From positions 124,001 through 188,000 of the forward strand of contig NZ_CADIKI010000007.1 in assembly GCF_902859935.1 (NCBI RefSeq): a DNA stretch of 64,000 nucleotides, given 5' to 3'. Positions 40,023 through 49,624 of this stretch are shown in pieces (the stretch's first letter is position 1; each line of letters starts with the position of its first letter). The notes under the pieces are model-generated. The model did no database searches. It was not told the origin of the DNA and saw nothing but the letters and a program-made list of their open reading frames with translations. Source of the stretch: Paraburkholderia fynbosensis (GTDB lineage Bacteria > Pseudomonadota > Gammaproteobacteria > Burkholderiales > Burkholderiaceae). A program made the translations under genes and the position numbers.

Positions 40023-40817
40023 ATGAAGTTGCTCAAGCCTCTATTGGCGCTGGCCTGCGCATTCGCGTCGCTCGCGGCGTCGTCCGCCGCGAGTGCCGCC
40101 GACACCGCGACGCTGCGCTTCGGCGTCGAAGCGCAGTATCCCCCGTTCGAATCGAAAGGCCCGAACGGTGAATTGCAAGGGCTCGATATCGACGTGGGCA
40201 ATGCTGTCTGCGCCGCCGCGCACATGACGTGCAAGTGGGTCGAGACCTCGTTCGACGGATTGATTCCCGCGCTGCAGGGCCGCAAGTTCGACGCAATCAA
40301 TTCGGCAATGAACGCGACCGAGCAGCGTCGGCAGGCGATCGATTTCACCACGGTCGTGTATCGCGTGCCGACGCAATTGATCGCGCGGCGCGACAGCGGC
40401 TTGCTGCCGACACCCGAGTCGTTGAAGGGCAAGCGGGTGGGCGTGTTGCAGGCGTCGATTCAGGAGACCTTCGCGAAGACGCATTGGGAACCGGCGGGTG
40501 TGACCATCGTGCCGTACCAGGATCAGAATCAGGTCTACACGGATATGGCGGCGGGACGTCTGGACGCGACGCTCGTGCTCGCACCTGCGGGACAAACGGG
40601 TTTTCTGTCGAAGCCCAACGGCAAGGACTATGCGTTCGTCGGCCAGCCGGTGCGTGACGACAAGATTCTCGGCAGCGGCATCGCGTACGGGATTCGCAAG
40701 GGCGATACGGCGCTGCGCGATCAGTTGAACGCGGCAATCGCGAAGGTGCAGGCCGACGGGACGGTGAAGACGCTGGCGACGAAATATCTCGGCAATATCG
40801 ATGTGAGTGCGAAGTAA
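40023..40817 (+). CDS. Periplasmic amino-acid-binding protein (ABC importer, orphan)
   Basis: This 264-residue protein has a signal peptide (cleavage after about residue 25, SAASA|AD) and a type II periplasmic binding fold: LRFGVEAQYPPFESKGPNGE, GLDIDVGNAVCAAA and FDGLIPALQGRKFDAINSAM. The family (LAO/HisJ) binds basic or polar amino acids. No permease or ATPase gene is near, so it must share a transporter encoded elsewhere. A good ribosome site (AGGAAGG) precedes the ATG. Confidence 0.9.
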   Translation: MKLLKPLLALACAFASLAASSAASAADTATLRFGVEAQYPPFESKGPNGELQGLDIDVGNAVCAAAHMTCKWVETSFDGLIPALQGRKFDAINSAMNATEQRRQAIDFTTVVYRVPTQLIARRDSGLLPTPESLKGKRVGVLQASIQETFAKTHWEPAGVTIVPYQDQNQVYTDMAAGRLDATLVLAPAGQTGFLSKPNGKDYAFVGQPVRDDKILGSGIAYGIRKGDTALRDQLNAAIAKVQADGTVKTLATKYLGNIDVSAK

Positions 40818-40954
40818 GTTATTGCTCCATGCGCCTACGCACGCGCGGTGATGTTGGCGCTCTCGCGGTGTTGGCTTGTTGACGGCGTGTTTGACGGCTA
40901 CGATACGTAGGCCTCGCTTTGGCGAGGTCTATGCAAGCATCGGAGAGCACGCGG

Positions 40955-41800
40955 ATGAGCGGAATCACAGAGGCGGCAAGCCACGTCAAGAGCGCTTCTG
41001 CGCCGAAGTTCTGGCGCAGCGACGCGCTGCCGTTCATCGAAGCACGTTCCATCGACGACGGCCGCGAGGTCTGCTATGCCAAACACTCGCACGAGACGTT
41101 TTCGATCGGCGCTGTGACCGGCGGCCGCAGCGTGTATCTGAATCGCCATGCGCGCGAGTGGATCGGCGCCGGTGCAGTCGTAATGATGAATCCCGACGAC
41201 GTGCATGCGTGCAACCCGATCGCCGACGAGCGCTGGTCGTATCGCATGCTGCATGTCGACGTCGAATGGTTCACGGGGCTGCAACACGAACTGGGCTTCA
41301 ACGAGAACCGCGCGTTTTGCGCGTTCTCGCAGACCATGACGCTGGATGCGGCGTTGTTCGATGGCCTGAACCGGCTGTGCGCGATTCTGGTCGACGACGA
41401 TGCCGACACGCTGCGCAAGGAAAGCGCGGCGATCACCTTCTTTTCCGAAGTGCAACGCAAGCTGAATCCGGCGTCCTTGCCGGATCGCGACGCAAGCCGG
41501 CAACTGGTGCGGGCTGCGGAATTCATCGCTGAAAACTGCACGCAATCGCTGACACTCGAAGACATTTGCGAGGTGGCGGACTTGTCCGCGTCGCATCTGA
41601 TTCGCGTGTTCAAGCAACGCTACGGGATGACCCCGCACGCTTATTTGATCAACCGGCGCATCCAATACAGCCGCGCGCAACTCAGACGCGGCCGTCTGAT
41701 CGCGGATGTCGCACTCGATGCCGGTTTCGCCGACCAGGCGCATTTGCAGCGGACGTTCAAGCGGCTGGTCGCGGCGACGCCGGGGCAGTATCGCACTTGA
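40955..41800 (+). CDS. AraC-family transcriptional regulator
   Basis: This protein of about 281 residues has an N-terminal cupin sensor (about 20-130: CYAKHSHETFSIGAVTGGRS, VVMMNPDDVHACNPI) and a C-terminal AraC DNA-binding domain (LTLEDICEVADLSASHLIRV and IADVALDAGFADQAHLQRTF). The ATG at 40955 has GGAGAG 7 bases ahead; an ATG at 40931 is also possible. It converges with a LysE-family exporter gene, a common partnership in Burkholderia, so it may control amino-acid or metabolite export. Confidence 0.92.
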   Translation: MSGITEAASHVKSASAPKFWRSDALPFIEARSIDDGREVCYAKHSHETFSIGAVTGGRSVYLNRHAREWIGAGAVVMMNPDDVHACNPIADERWSYRMLHVDVEWFTGLQHELGFNENRAFCAFSQTMTLDAALFDGLNRLCAILVDDDADTLRKESAAITFFSEVQRKLNPASLPDRDASRQLVRAAEFIAENCTQSLTLEDICEVADLSASHLIRVFKQRYGMTPHAYLINRRIQYSRAQLRRGRLIADVALDAGFADQAHLQRTFKRLVAATPGQYRT

Positions 41801-41855
41801 CCTCGACTTTGACTTTGATCTGGCGAATGCACTGAGCGGTGCACAGCGCGGTGCC

Positions 41856-42443
41856 TCACTCCATCAGCAGATATAGCGCGCTGGCCGCAAGCAGCGCCGC
41901 CATCACGCGATTGAACCGCCTGACCCGCTCCGGTTCCTGCAAGTATTTGCGCAGGAACGTGCCCGCGTAGGCCCAACTCGCAATCGACACGTAGCAGATC
42001 ACGAAGTACAACGCGGTGAATTGCCAGACGAGGCCCCCGTCGCCGTTGGCCGCATAGGCGCCCATGCCGGCCAGCGACGCGAGCCAGGCTTTCGGATTGA
42101 GCCATTGCATCGCCGCGCCATGGGCGAAGGACGGGCCGCGAGACGGTTTATCCGTGCCGAGACGGCCGTCGTCAACCGCGAGCGTGTACGCCATGTAAAG
42201 CAGGAAGGCGATGCCGGCCCATTTGATGATGTCGATGAGATTGGGGAAATGGGTGAGCAACTCATGCAGACCCAGTCCGATGAGCAGAAGCAGCGCGGTG
42301 AAGCCGACGGTCGCACCGCTCACGTGCCGCATGCTAGCGGCGAGTCCGTGCCGGGCGCCCGCGCTGAGCGCGACGACGTTCACCGGGCCGGGGGAAATGG
42401 AGCTGGCAAGCGCGAAGGCAGCCATGGAGAGTAAGACGGTCAT
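41856..42443 (-). CDS. LysE-family amino-acid/metabolite exporter
   Basis: This 195-residue inner-membrane protein has about six hydrophobic segments. The family start AFALASSISPGPVNVVALSA is clear, as is MQWLNPKAWLASLAGMGAYA. LysE/RhtB exporters expel amino acids or related small molecules. The ATG at 42443 follows a GAGGC box and gives the usual N-terminus. Its 3' end faces that of the AraC regulator. Confidence 0.92.
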   Translation of the reverse strand: MTVLLSMAAFALASSISPGPVNVVALSAGARHGLAASMRHVSGATVGFTALLLLIGLGLHELLTHFPNLIDIIKWAGIAFLLYMAYTLAVDDGRLGTDKPSRGPSFAHGAAMQWLNPKAWLASLAGMGAYAANGDGGLVWQFTALYFVICYVSIASWAYAGTFLRKYLQEPERVRRFNRVMAALLAASALYLLME

Positions 42444-42568
42444 CAGATGCCTCGGTACGTGAGCGCGCCGCGCAGGAATGGCGACGGTCAACGGTATCGG
42501 GCGAAGGGGTGGGGTGTATTGAAGGAAATTGCTTTGTGGGAGGAGAGCGCTTGAAGGGCGCTAGAAAA

Positions 42569-42603
42569 GCAAAAAGCCCGGTCGCGAGGACCGGGCTTTT
42601 TGC
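42569..42603. terminator. Rho-independent terminator
   Basis: A perfect 13-bp stem (AAAAAGCCCGGTC / GACCGGGCTTTTT), extended by GC/GC, has a 5-base loop. It is 125 bases upstream of the LysE start and just after the 3' end of the tRNA-like fragment read on the minus strand, so it probably once ended a tRNA transcript. Confidence 0.88.
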
Positions 42604-42614
42604 CTTTGAATCTT

Positions 42615-42658
42615 TGGTGGGGTGTGAGTGACTCGAATACTCGACCGACTGACTCATG
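42615..42658 (-). tRNA. Degenerate 3' fragment of a tRNA gene (likely island att remnant)
   Basis: On the minus strand the segment reads through a T-arm with loop TTCGAGT, a 3' acceptor strand ACACCCC, a discriminator A and CCA (42615-42617), followed at once by the terminator. Upstream it continues through GTCAGTCGG, compatible with the 3' side of an anticodon arm, with CAT just before. No 5' half exists: homology stops around the anticodon loop, where many island integrases cut. One T-stem pair is mismatched. It is not a working tRNA. Confidence 0.45.
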
Positions 42659-42908
42659 CAGACTGATTTCCCTGATGTTTGCCTGCGTGGTGCCTACACG
42701 GGAAAAGAATGAGCAAACAGAGCTTCACAGCGGCTCGGCTCGACAGCGGATGGCCTGGTCAGCCGTTCGGCTCCATTCGCGGGCAAGGCGGCGGCGCGTG
42801 CTGCCCCGCCGCGCAGGATCGCCGACGCTCTCGCTTATGTGCTCCCGCCTGGCTTGCGTACTTTCGCAGCCGACTCTCGGACATTTCGATGTGCCACCTG
42901 TGACTGCA

Positions 42909-43538
42909 TCATTCCGGCCTTGCCGACGCGCCGCTACCGTGATCGCGCGTAGATTCGCCCGCGCTCGCCGACGGGCTCATTGACGTCAGAATCTCGTCGC
43001 GGCAAACCGCAAGGATTTCGTCGGCCAGCGGCGAATCGTCCGGGCAGGCGCGCGACATGACAATGGCACCGACCGCGTGCGCCAGTATGTCGAGGGATCT
43101 GGCTCGCGCCTGGCTTGGGTCCACACCGTCCAACGCATTACCCTCGGGGCTCAGCGCAGCCAGCAGGCTCTCAATGCCGGCCGCGAACGTGGCCCGAACA
43201 GCTTGCGGCTGACGCGCGGCATCCCCGCCCAGTGCGGCCATCGTGCAACCGGTTGCGCGGGCGTCGCGGTGCTCGCGGGAAAGGTAGTACCGCACAAACT
43301 CAGGCGCATCCACATCCTCGCTCAGCGCCACGGTCTGCGCGATGCCGCAGGCCGCCGATTCCGCCATCAGATCGGCCTTGGAGCGGAACTGCTTGTAGAA
43401 GCCGCCGTGGGTGAAGCCGGCGGCGGCCATCAGATCGGCAACGCCAACCCCGTCGTAGCCGCGCTCCCGAAACAGCCTGGATGCCGTCTCGACGACGCGC
43501 TCCCGGTTGGCCTGCGCCTGTGCCTTGGTGATCTTCAT
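42909..43538 (-). CDS. TetR/AcrR-family repressor
   Basis: This 209-residue protein has an N-terminal helix-turn-helix (RERVVETASRLFRERGYDGV, then LMAAAGFTHGGFYKQFRSKA) and a TetR_C-like ligand domain with a conserved GCTMAALGGDAAR. This subgroup often sits next to Old Yellow Enzyme or quinone-reductase genes that detoxify electrophiles. The ATG at 43538 (MKITKAQAQ) is the family start. It is divergent from the truncated OYE start and the oxidoreductase, which it probably represses. Confidence 0.92.
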   Translation of the reverse strand: MKITKAQAQANRERVVETASRLFRERGYDGVGVADLMAAAGFTHGGFYKQFRSKADLMAESAACGIAQTVALSEDVDAPEFVRYYLSREHRDARATGCTMAALGGDAARQPQAVRATFAAGIESLLAALSPEGNALDGVDPSQARARSLDILAHAVGAIVMSRACPDDSPLADEILAVCRDEILTSMSPSASAGESTRDHGSGASARPE

Positions 43539-43669
43539 GTGTTGACCACTGTGAGTGCATATCTGCGAGGGCTTCATTATACATTGATGTCGATCGTCAT
43601 CAAAACCTTGACATGTTGGATTATGATCATCATTATTGACCGGCTACCAACCTAGGAATCTGGCGCAAC

Positions 43670-43801
43670 ATGAGCGACACGACGCTTTTCGAGCCCTACG
43701 CCCTCGGCCGCCTGACACTCGCCAACCGCTTTGTCATGGCACCACTGACCCGCAATCGCGCAAGCGCAGGGCTACCCAACATTGGATGTAGAACACCATG
43801 A
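43670..43801 (+). pseudogene. Truncated Old Yellow Enzyme (NemA-like) start
   Basis: A 43-residue frame begins LFEPYALGRLTLANRFVMAP and continues LTRNRASAG, the unmistakable N-terminus of NADH:flavin oxidoreductases of the Old Yellow Enzyme family (normally about 350-370 residues). After RASAGLPN it switches to unrelated sequence and stops at TGA 43799-43801, overlapping the ATG of the next gene. A deletion has joined the OYE start to the oxidoreductase. What is left may act only as a leader for coupled translation. Confidence 0.8.
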
Positions 43802-44799
43802 AAGCGCTCACCTTCAAACGCTATGGCAAGTCACCCGAGATCGGGTTCGCCGAAGTGCCTCGCCCCACGCTGAAGCCTGATGAACTGTTGGTCCAGGTCC
43901 ACGCGGCGGGGCTGAATCCAATCGACAACATGATTCCGGCAGGAACGTTCAAGCTCCTCCTCAAGTTCGAGTTGCCCGCTACGCTGGGCAGCGATATTGC
44001 CGGTGTTGTGACTGAGGTCGGCAGCCGTGTGACGCGTTTCAAGCCGGGCGACGCAGTCTTTGCCAGCCTCTTCGATCTCGGCAGGGGCTCGATCGCCGAA
44101 TTCGCGGCGGTGCCGGAGAGCGTCGCCGCGTCGAAGCCGGACAATCTCGACTTTGTGCAGACTGCGGCCGTTCCGATGGTCGGGCTCACCTCCTGGCAGG
44201 CGTTGAAGGAGCGCGCCAATCTCCGAGCTGGCCAGAAGGTGTTCATCCCTGCCGGGTCCGGAGGTATCGGCACGTTTGCGATCCAACTGGCAAAGCACTT
44301 CGGCGCCAGGGTGGGAACGACCACCAGTACGGGCAACGTCCCACTAGTAACCGGTCTGGGCGCGGATGAGGTCGTCGACTATAAAAAGCACGAATTCGAG
44401 AAAGTGCTGCGCGGCTACGACGCGGTGCTTGGGACGATCAGAGGTGATGCGATTGAAAAATCCATAGGCATCCTCAAACCGGGGAGCAAGATTGTGTCTC
44501 TCATCGGCCCGCTCGACGCAGCGTTCGCCCGTGCTCGCGGGCTAAACTTTATTCTGAGGTTGGTATTCGGGCTAATGAGCCGCAAGATCGTGCGGCTTGC
44601 GAAAACGCGGGATGTAGCCTATTCATTTCTCTTCGCGCGTCCCGATGGAACGCAGCTCGCCGAAATTGGCGAACTGCTTAAGTCAGAAAGCGTTCGTCCA
44701 GTGATCGACAAGGTCTTTCCGTTTGAGCAAGCGAAGGAAGCGCTTGAATACCTGGCCCAGGGACGCGCCAAGGGCAAGGTCGTCGTGAGGATCAGGTGA
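43798..44799 (+). CDS. NADP-dependent alcohol dehydrogenase/quinone oxidoreductase
   Basis: This 333-residue protein of the MDR superfamily has a GroES-like N-terminal domain (VHAAGLNPIDNMIPAG) and an NADP-binding Rossmann domain (IPAGSGGIGTFAIQLAKHFG). No catalytic or structural zinc-ligand pattern is visible, so it is probably a zinc-free quinone or enone reductase. Its ATG overlaps the stop of the truncated OYE frame. With the divergent TetR regulator it forms an electrophile-response unit. Confidence 0.92.
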   Translation: MKALTFKRYGKSPEIGFAEVPRPTLKPDELLVQVHAAGLNPIDNMIPAGTFKLLLKFELPATLGSDIAGVVTEVGSRVTRFKPGDAVFASLFDLGRGSIAEFAAVPESVAASKPDNLDFVQTAAVPMVGLTSWQALKERANLRAGQKVFIPAGSGGIGTFAIQLAKHFGARVGTTTSTGNVPLVTGLGADEVVDYKKHEFEKVLRGYDAVLGTIRGDAIEKSIGILKPGSKIVSLIGPLDAAFARARGLNFILRLVFGLMSRKIVRLAKTRDVAYSFLFARPDGTQLAEIGELLKSESVRPVIDKVFPFEQAKEALEYLAQGRAKGKVVVRIR

Positions 44800-45174
44800 G
44801 CTGCGCCGACGCCCGAATGTCTGAGCAAAAAAGCGAGCGAATGAGGTTTGTTGGCCGCCCACTGCCTGATACGATCACCATGAATTGGCCGAAACACCTC
44901 GGGTATCGACTGACGACACGCGACCTGAGCGATCATTCGACTGGAACCCGCGAACGCCCCACTTTTCGTTGGACTACTGCCCGATGCGGTCGACCGGCGA
45001 CGATCTTCAACGGTCGGAGAGCAGACTTCCAGTACGCGGGCGCCAGCGCGGGTGAATCTGCCGAGGGCGGCTTTCGTAGCACGCTGCCATACGACGGAAC
45101 GCCGCCGTGTAACGCAATCTTGAGGCGGCGATCTGACGCGTTGGAATCGAGGCGCCGCCTGCATGGTCGCTGCT
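44800..45174. other. 375-base gap without a supported gene
   Basis: Frames are open on both strands but none matches a family or has a convincing start. The composition is slightly less GC-rich than the flanks. It separates the oxidoreductase from the convergent NmrA-like gene. Confidence 0.35.
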
Positions 45175-46053
45175 TTAACTCGATGCCCATTCTTTCGCGG
45201 TTGCTTCCGCGAAATCCCGGTACGAACGGGGCGCGCGGCCCAATAACGCAGCGAGCGCGTCGATTTCCGTCGATGTCGCGACTGCGCCGTCCTGCTGGTA
45301 GCGCCGCATCATCAAGCGCATGTCGTACGCGAGCCAGTCCGGCGTTACCTGCTTGAGCCGCGCTTCGAGCGCATCGAGATCGTCGCCCGCGTAACGGATG
45401 GGGCGTTGCAAGACGTCCGCCCAGATCGCGAGGATCGAATCTGCCGTGAGCGCATCGGGACCGACGAGTTCGAACGTCACGCGAGGCAAGGATGCGGCGG
45501 ATCGCTCGCGGCGCAGCAGTTCGCGCGCGGCTGCGTCGCCGATGTCGCGCACATCCACCATCGAAATACCTTTACCGCCGATCGGCATGGCGTAGATGCC
45601 GTGCCCGAGCAGCGCCTCTTTCTGACGGACATCGTTCTGGATGAAGTACGCGGGACGCAACACCGTCACGGGTAAATCCATCCCTTCGATCATCCGTTCG
45701 ACCGTGTGCTTACTCGCGAAGTGCGGCACGTCGACGTATTCGGCGCCCTTGAATACCGACAGATAAACAATGCCCTTCACGCCCGCTTCGCGCGCAATAC
45801 TCATCGCCTGAAGCGCTTGCGTCAGTTCGTCGGCTGCGTTGGGCGCGAGCAGGAATAGTGTGTCGATGCCTTTCATCGCCACGCGCATTGCGGCGATGTC
45901 GGAGAGTTCGCCCTTGATCGGCACGACGCTGCCTTCGAACTTCGCCTTCTCCGGCGAGCGCGTGAGCGCGCGCACGTGTGCCCCTTCGTTTTGAAGATGC
46001 GCGATGACTTGCGAACCGACGACGCCCGTGGCGCCTGTGACCAGAATTGTCAT
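45175..46053 (-). CDS. NmrA-family NAD(P)-binding protein
   Basis: This 292-residue protein starts MTILVTGATGVVGSQVIAHL, the Rossmann fold of NmrA/atypical short-chain reductases, with PEKAKFEGSVVPIKGELSD and HFASKHTVERMIEG following. Members are NADPH sensors or quinone reductases of the QorB type. The ATG at 46053 gives the exact fold start. It is divergent from a LysR regulator with 124 bases between starts, the standard layout for LysR control. Confidence 0.92.
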   Translation of the reverse strand: MTILVTGATGVVGSQVIAHLQNEGAHVRALTRSPEKAKFEGSVVPIKGELSDIAAMRVAMKGIDTLFLLAPNAADELTQALQAMSIAREAGVKGIVYLSVFKGAEYVDVPHFASKHTVERMIEGMDLPVTVLRPAYFIQNDVRQKEALLGHGIYAMPIGGKGISMVDVRDIGDAAARELLRRERSAASLPRVTFELVGPDALTADSILAIWADVLQRPIRYAGDDLDALEARLKQVTPDWLAYDMRLMMRRYQQDGAVATSTEIDALAALLGRAPRSYRDFAEATAKEWASS

Positions 46054-46177
46054 GTTGTTTGTCCTTGGGTACGTGAAGGGCCGTCGTTTGTCGGCCCGGC
46101 AGAAACAACGATAGCCGTTCCATGCGCGGGCCGAAAGCCCGATAATCGAGACCGTCTGTCTCATCAGTGGAACGTCT

Positions 46178-47086
46178 ATGGATCTCGCCGCTTTAGCCGA
46201 CTTCAACGCCGTAGCCGAACATAAGGGCTTCGGCCCAGCGAGTCGGGCGCTCGGACGCCCCAAGGCGACGCTTTCGCGTCACGTCGCAGAACTCGAAACG
46301 GATCTCGGGGTGCGTCTCGTCGAACGTGGCTCGCGCATGCTTCGGCTGACCGAGGAAGGTCACGCGCTCCATGAACGCACGCGAGGCCTGCTCGCAGAGA
46401 TCGTCGAAGCGGGCGAAGCTGTCGCCGCGCGCGCGCCGGTGCCGAGCGGGCGATTGCGTGTCAGCGCGCCACTAGTATTCGGTCAAGTCGTGCTGAGCCG
46501 CATCGCATCCCGATATGCGTTGGCCCATCCACAAGTGGAACTGGAGATCGTCGCCGAAGACCGCATCGCCGACCCTGTACAGGACGGCTTCGATCTCGTG
46601 CTACGCATCAATCCGCCGCAGGATGCGCTGCTCGTCGGACGATGCATTGCGACGGACCGCCGTGTGCTCGTCGCGCCACCCGGTCTGTCGATTCCGCGCG
46701 CGCCGAGCGATTCCCGAGCGCTCCTCGAATTGCCTGCGATATTGATGAGCAATACGCCTGTCAATGCGCGCTGGCAGATCGAAATGAAGAACGGCATAAC
46801 TCGCACGATCGCGCCCGCGCCGGTCTTGCGCATGTCGTCGTTACTGATGGTGCGTGAAGCCGTGCTCGACGGTGCGGGCGCCGCGCTGCTGCCGGGTCTG
46901 CTCGTCGAGCAGGACGTGCATGCGGGGAAGCTCGTGCAGCTTGGTCTCGAAGCAGGTCCGCCCGTCGAGATCTGGGCACTCTACAGTTCGCGGCGATTAC
47001 TGAGTGCCAAAGTGCGAGCGTTCATCGACACCTTGCAGCAGACAGGAAGTTTGCGGCCGACCTCGGGCGCTGGCTTCAGGCAGTAA
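46178..47086 (+). CDS. LysR-family transcriptional regulator
   Basis: This 302-residue protein has an N-terminal winged helix (LADFNAVAEHKGFGPASRAL, then RPKATLSRHVAELETDLGVR) and a periplasmic-binding-like effector domain (LRVSAPLVFGQVVLSRIASR). It is divergent from the NmrA-like gene and probably regulates it. The length is typical for the family. Nothing abnormal is seen. Confidence 0.94.
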   Translation: MDLAALADFNAVAEHKGFGPASRALGRPKATLSRHVAELETDLGVRLVERGSRMLRLTEEGHALHERTRGLLAEIVEAGEAVAARAPVPSGRLRVSAPLVFGQVVLSRIASRYALAHPQVELEIVAEDRIADPVQDGFDLVLRINPPQDALLVGRCIATDRRVLVAPPGLSIPRAPSDSRALLELPAILMSNTPVNARWQIEMKNGITRTIAPAPVLRMSSLLMVREAVLDGAGAALLPGLLVEQDVHAGKLVQLGLEAGPPVEIWALYSSRRLLSAKVRAFIDTLQQTGSLRPTSGAGFRQ

Positions 47087-47434
47087 TGCAAAGCATCGAA
47101 TGAGGCAATGAGGCAGCATGGACGCTGCACGGATAAAGTCCGACCAGAGGAGATCGACGGAGCGGCTTGAAAAGCTGATACGAAGCGGCCATTCTGGCAA
47201 AAGGGTCGAACGCCGCAAACCGGCCGATATTCGACTATTTGACGGTGCGCAACCGGTTCCCGGTCCAGCATTCGTCGAAGACCTTATTTCGGGGGGCAAT
47301 CTTCCCGGGTACATCGAGCACAGTTATCAGCTCGCGCTTAGTTCCCGCTGTCGCCGCACTCGCGCGTCTCGCAAAGACGTGTCTCTTCGAGTTCTTCCAG
47401 CACGCTATCGAGGTCGACAGCTCGCGTGAACAGA
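47087..47434. other. 348-base gap without a supported gene
   Basis: The stretch is between the LysR stop and the convergent TetR stop. I see no hairpin or family match. Confidence 0.35.
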
Positions 47435-48064
47435 CTAGGTTCGAGTCAAGACTGATGCGTTGCAGAACATCCTCGTAAAAACGTGGCACAAAGTCGCTTC
47501 GGCCGAAGCGTCCGACAGATCATTGGGCATTGTCATGTTGAAGCAGAGGATGCCGTCGATCAATGCGATAACGGCGAGCGCGTGGTCGGCGAAAGGGCCC
47601 GGCAACTGTATGTTGAGGCGCTTGCATAACTGCTCAATGAAGTACGCGACCATGTCGCGCTTTTGCAGGCATAGCGCATGCACATGTTGTCGGAATGTCG
47701 CGTCACGCATGGCATGCAAACGTGCCTCAGCCCAGACGATGTAGTTGTTATCGTCGCGATAGCACTGCGCGTATAACAAAGTGAACTGTTCTTGCAGGTT
47801 TTCGCTGGACGGCGCGGCGTCTCGCAGCGTCTGCAAGTTTTTTTGCATGTTCTGGTGATCGAGACGGAGCAGTTCGACGAATAGATCGCTCTTGCTGCTG
47901 AAGTTCGAGTAGAACGCGCCGCGGCTATAGCCGGCCTGGCCTACGATATCTTCCACGCTAGTCGCAGCAAACCCTTTTTCGGCGATGCTCGACGCTGCTG
48001 CGTCGAGCAAGCGCCGCCGGGTTCGCTCGCGGCTTTCCGCTCGCGTCATTCGTTTGTGTGGCAT
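47435..48064 (-). CDS. TetR-family regulator
   Basis: This 209-residue protein has a TetR helix-turn-helix (RRRLLDAAASSIAEKGFAAT, then DIVGQAGYSRGAFYSNFSSK) and a ligand domain containing WAEARLHAMRDATFRQHVHA. The start could be the ATG at 48064 or the one at 48049; neither has a good Shine-Dalgarno. It is transcribed in the same direction as the outer-membrane factor gene and lies 75 bases after it, but that efflux system already has its own TetR gene. The target is therefore unknown. Confidence 0.9.
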   Translation of the reverse strand: MPHKRMTRAESRERTRRRLLDAAASSIAEKGFAATSVEDIVGQAGYSRGAFYSNFSSKSDLFVELLRLDHQNMQKNLQTLRDAAPSSENLQEQFTLLYAQCYRDDNNYIVWAEARLHAMRDATFRQHVHALCLQKRDMVAYFIEQLCKRLNIQLPGPFADHALAVIALIDGILCFNMTMPNDLSDASAEATLCHVFTRMFCNASVLTRT

Positions 48065-48139
48065 GCGGCGAAGCGCTCATATGGCAAAGAACGATGGCCA
48101 GATCCACGCTCCTGGCAAATCGTTGGGTGCTTAGGGTTG

Positions 48140-49600
48140 CTATTTGATAGCGACCGCTTCGGATTCGCGCGGTTGCCATCCGCCGCCGAGCGCCTTGAAG
48201 GCAGCAACGGCTGCGCGTGCGGATTCCGTTTGCGCCTGCACCCGCTCATCGGAGGCGCGTAGCAGGTTCTCGTCGGCCTGCAAGACTTCGATCAGGCTGA
48301 CGACGCCTTTTTGATAGGCCGCGAACGAGGCCGCTCGCGCCCGGCCGAGCGAGTTCACTCCCTGGCCGAGTACCACCGCCTGTGCCTCCCGCTTGACGAG
48401 TGCCGAGAATGAGTTCTCGACGTCTTCGGTTGCGTGAAGCGCGGCGAGCCGATAGGCGGCCAGCACTTCCGCCTGCTGCCCCTTGGCCTGCTCGATCTGC
48501 GCATTGATGCGGCCGAAATCGAACAGACGCCAGCGCAGCCCCAGCACGCCAGCGGCCTGATTGGCGCCGGTACTGAACAGGTTGCCGCTGGCCACCGAGG
48601 TGGCGCTGCCGAGCAGTCCACTGAGCGACACCTTGGGGTAATACTCGGCGACGGCCACGCCGATGCGCGCGTTCGATGCAGCAAGGCGACGCTCGGCCGC
48701 GATCAGGTCGGGCCGGCGCCTGAGCAACTCTCCCGGGGATCCGGTGTCCGCGATCCGCGGGGCGACCGGGATGTCACCTGCGTCGGACAGTTCGGCTCGA
48801 TGCGTGCCGGGCTGTGAACCCAGCATTACATCCAGCGCATTCATCGCTGCATCCAGACCCGCCTCGAGGACCGGGACGGATGCCTGAACCTGGGATAGCG
48901 CACCTTCGGCCTGGCTCACCTGGAGGTCGGCCGCCAACCCTTTGCTATACAGGAGGTTGATGGTCGAAAGCAGATCCTGCTGCGTTTGAACCTGCTGTCG
49001 GGCAACCTTCAGACGGGCCTGCAATCCACGAATCGTGATGTAGATATCGCCAGTCTGCGCCGCCACTGCCAGGCGCGTGGCCGCCGCACCGGCTTCCGAA
49101 GCCTGGTATTCGGCAAGTGCCGCTTCCCGCCCGCGACGCAGGCCACCAAACAAATCCAGTTCCCAGCTCGCGTTGAAATTAGCCTCGTAATCATTGCCGT
49201 AGCGGTCGAAACCGGGCGTGGAATTCAGGACTCGCCCCAAGGGGGTTTCGACCGACTGGTAGACGCGCGCCGCCTGCCCGCTGACATTGCCGGACGGCAG
49301 CAGCGCGGCATTCGCCGCGCCAAGTCCCGCGCGCGCCTGCGAGACGCGAGCGGCGGCCTGGGCGAGGTCCAGGTTCTGTTCCAGCGCGAGCGTGACGAAT
49401 CGTGTCAGTTCAGGATCATCGAAACCCGTCCACCACGTGACAAGGTCGGCACTGGCCGCCGCGTGCCGGTGATCCACGGCGGCCTGGCCCTGAAACTGCT
49501 CGGGCATGGCTATATTGGGCCGGACATAATCGGGGCCTACTGCGCAGCCAGCCGACAGACTGGCGACAATAACCGCGGCAAGGATAGGTTTGGGTAGCAT
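48140..49600 (-). CDS. Outer-membrane efflux lipoprotein (NodT/OprM family)
   Basis: This 486-residue protein has a lipoprotein signal peptide with lipobox LSAGC (Cys about residue 19), followed by the typical CAVGPDYVRP. Two outer-membrane-efflux repeats follow, with LDLAQAAARVSQARAGL and DLIAAERRLAASNARIGVAV. It is the outer-membrane channel of the tripartite pump whose adaptor and RND genes start at 50379. The ATG at 49600 places the lipobox correctly. It is divergent from the TetR gene across a 24-base operator. Confidence 0.94.
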   Translation of the reverse strand: MLPKPILAAVIVASLSAGCAVGPDYVRPNIAMPEQFQGQAAVDHRHAAASADLVTWWTGFDDPELTRFVTLALEQNLDLAQAAARVSQARAGLGAANAALLPSGNVSGQAARVYQSVETPLGRVLNSTPGFDRYGNDYEANFNASWELDLFGGLRRGREAALAEYQASEAGAAATRLAVAAQTGDIYITIRGLQARLKVARQQVQTQQDLLSTINLLYSKGLAADLQVSQAEGALSQVQASVPVLEAGLDAAMNALDVMLGSQPGTHRAELSDAGDIPVAPRIADTGSPGELLRRRPDLIAAERRLAASNARIGVAVAEYYPKVSLSGLLGSATSVASGNLFSTGANQAAGVLGLRWRLFDFGRINAQIEQAKGQQAEVLAAYRLAALHATEDVENSFSALVKREAQAVVLGQGVNSLGRARAASFAAYQKGVVSLIEVLQADENLLRASDERVQAQTESARAAVAAFKALGGGWQPRESEAVAIK

Positions 49601-49624
49601 GAGCGTCTTCGCAAGATTCCAGTG

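Noticed and set aside
44796..45356. 186-codon plus-strand frame after the quinone oxidoreductase
   Set aside because: Overlaps the certain NmrA-like gene in antisense and changes composition midway; no support as a gene.
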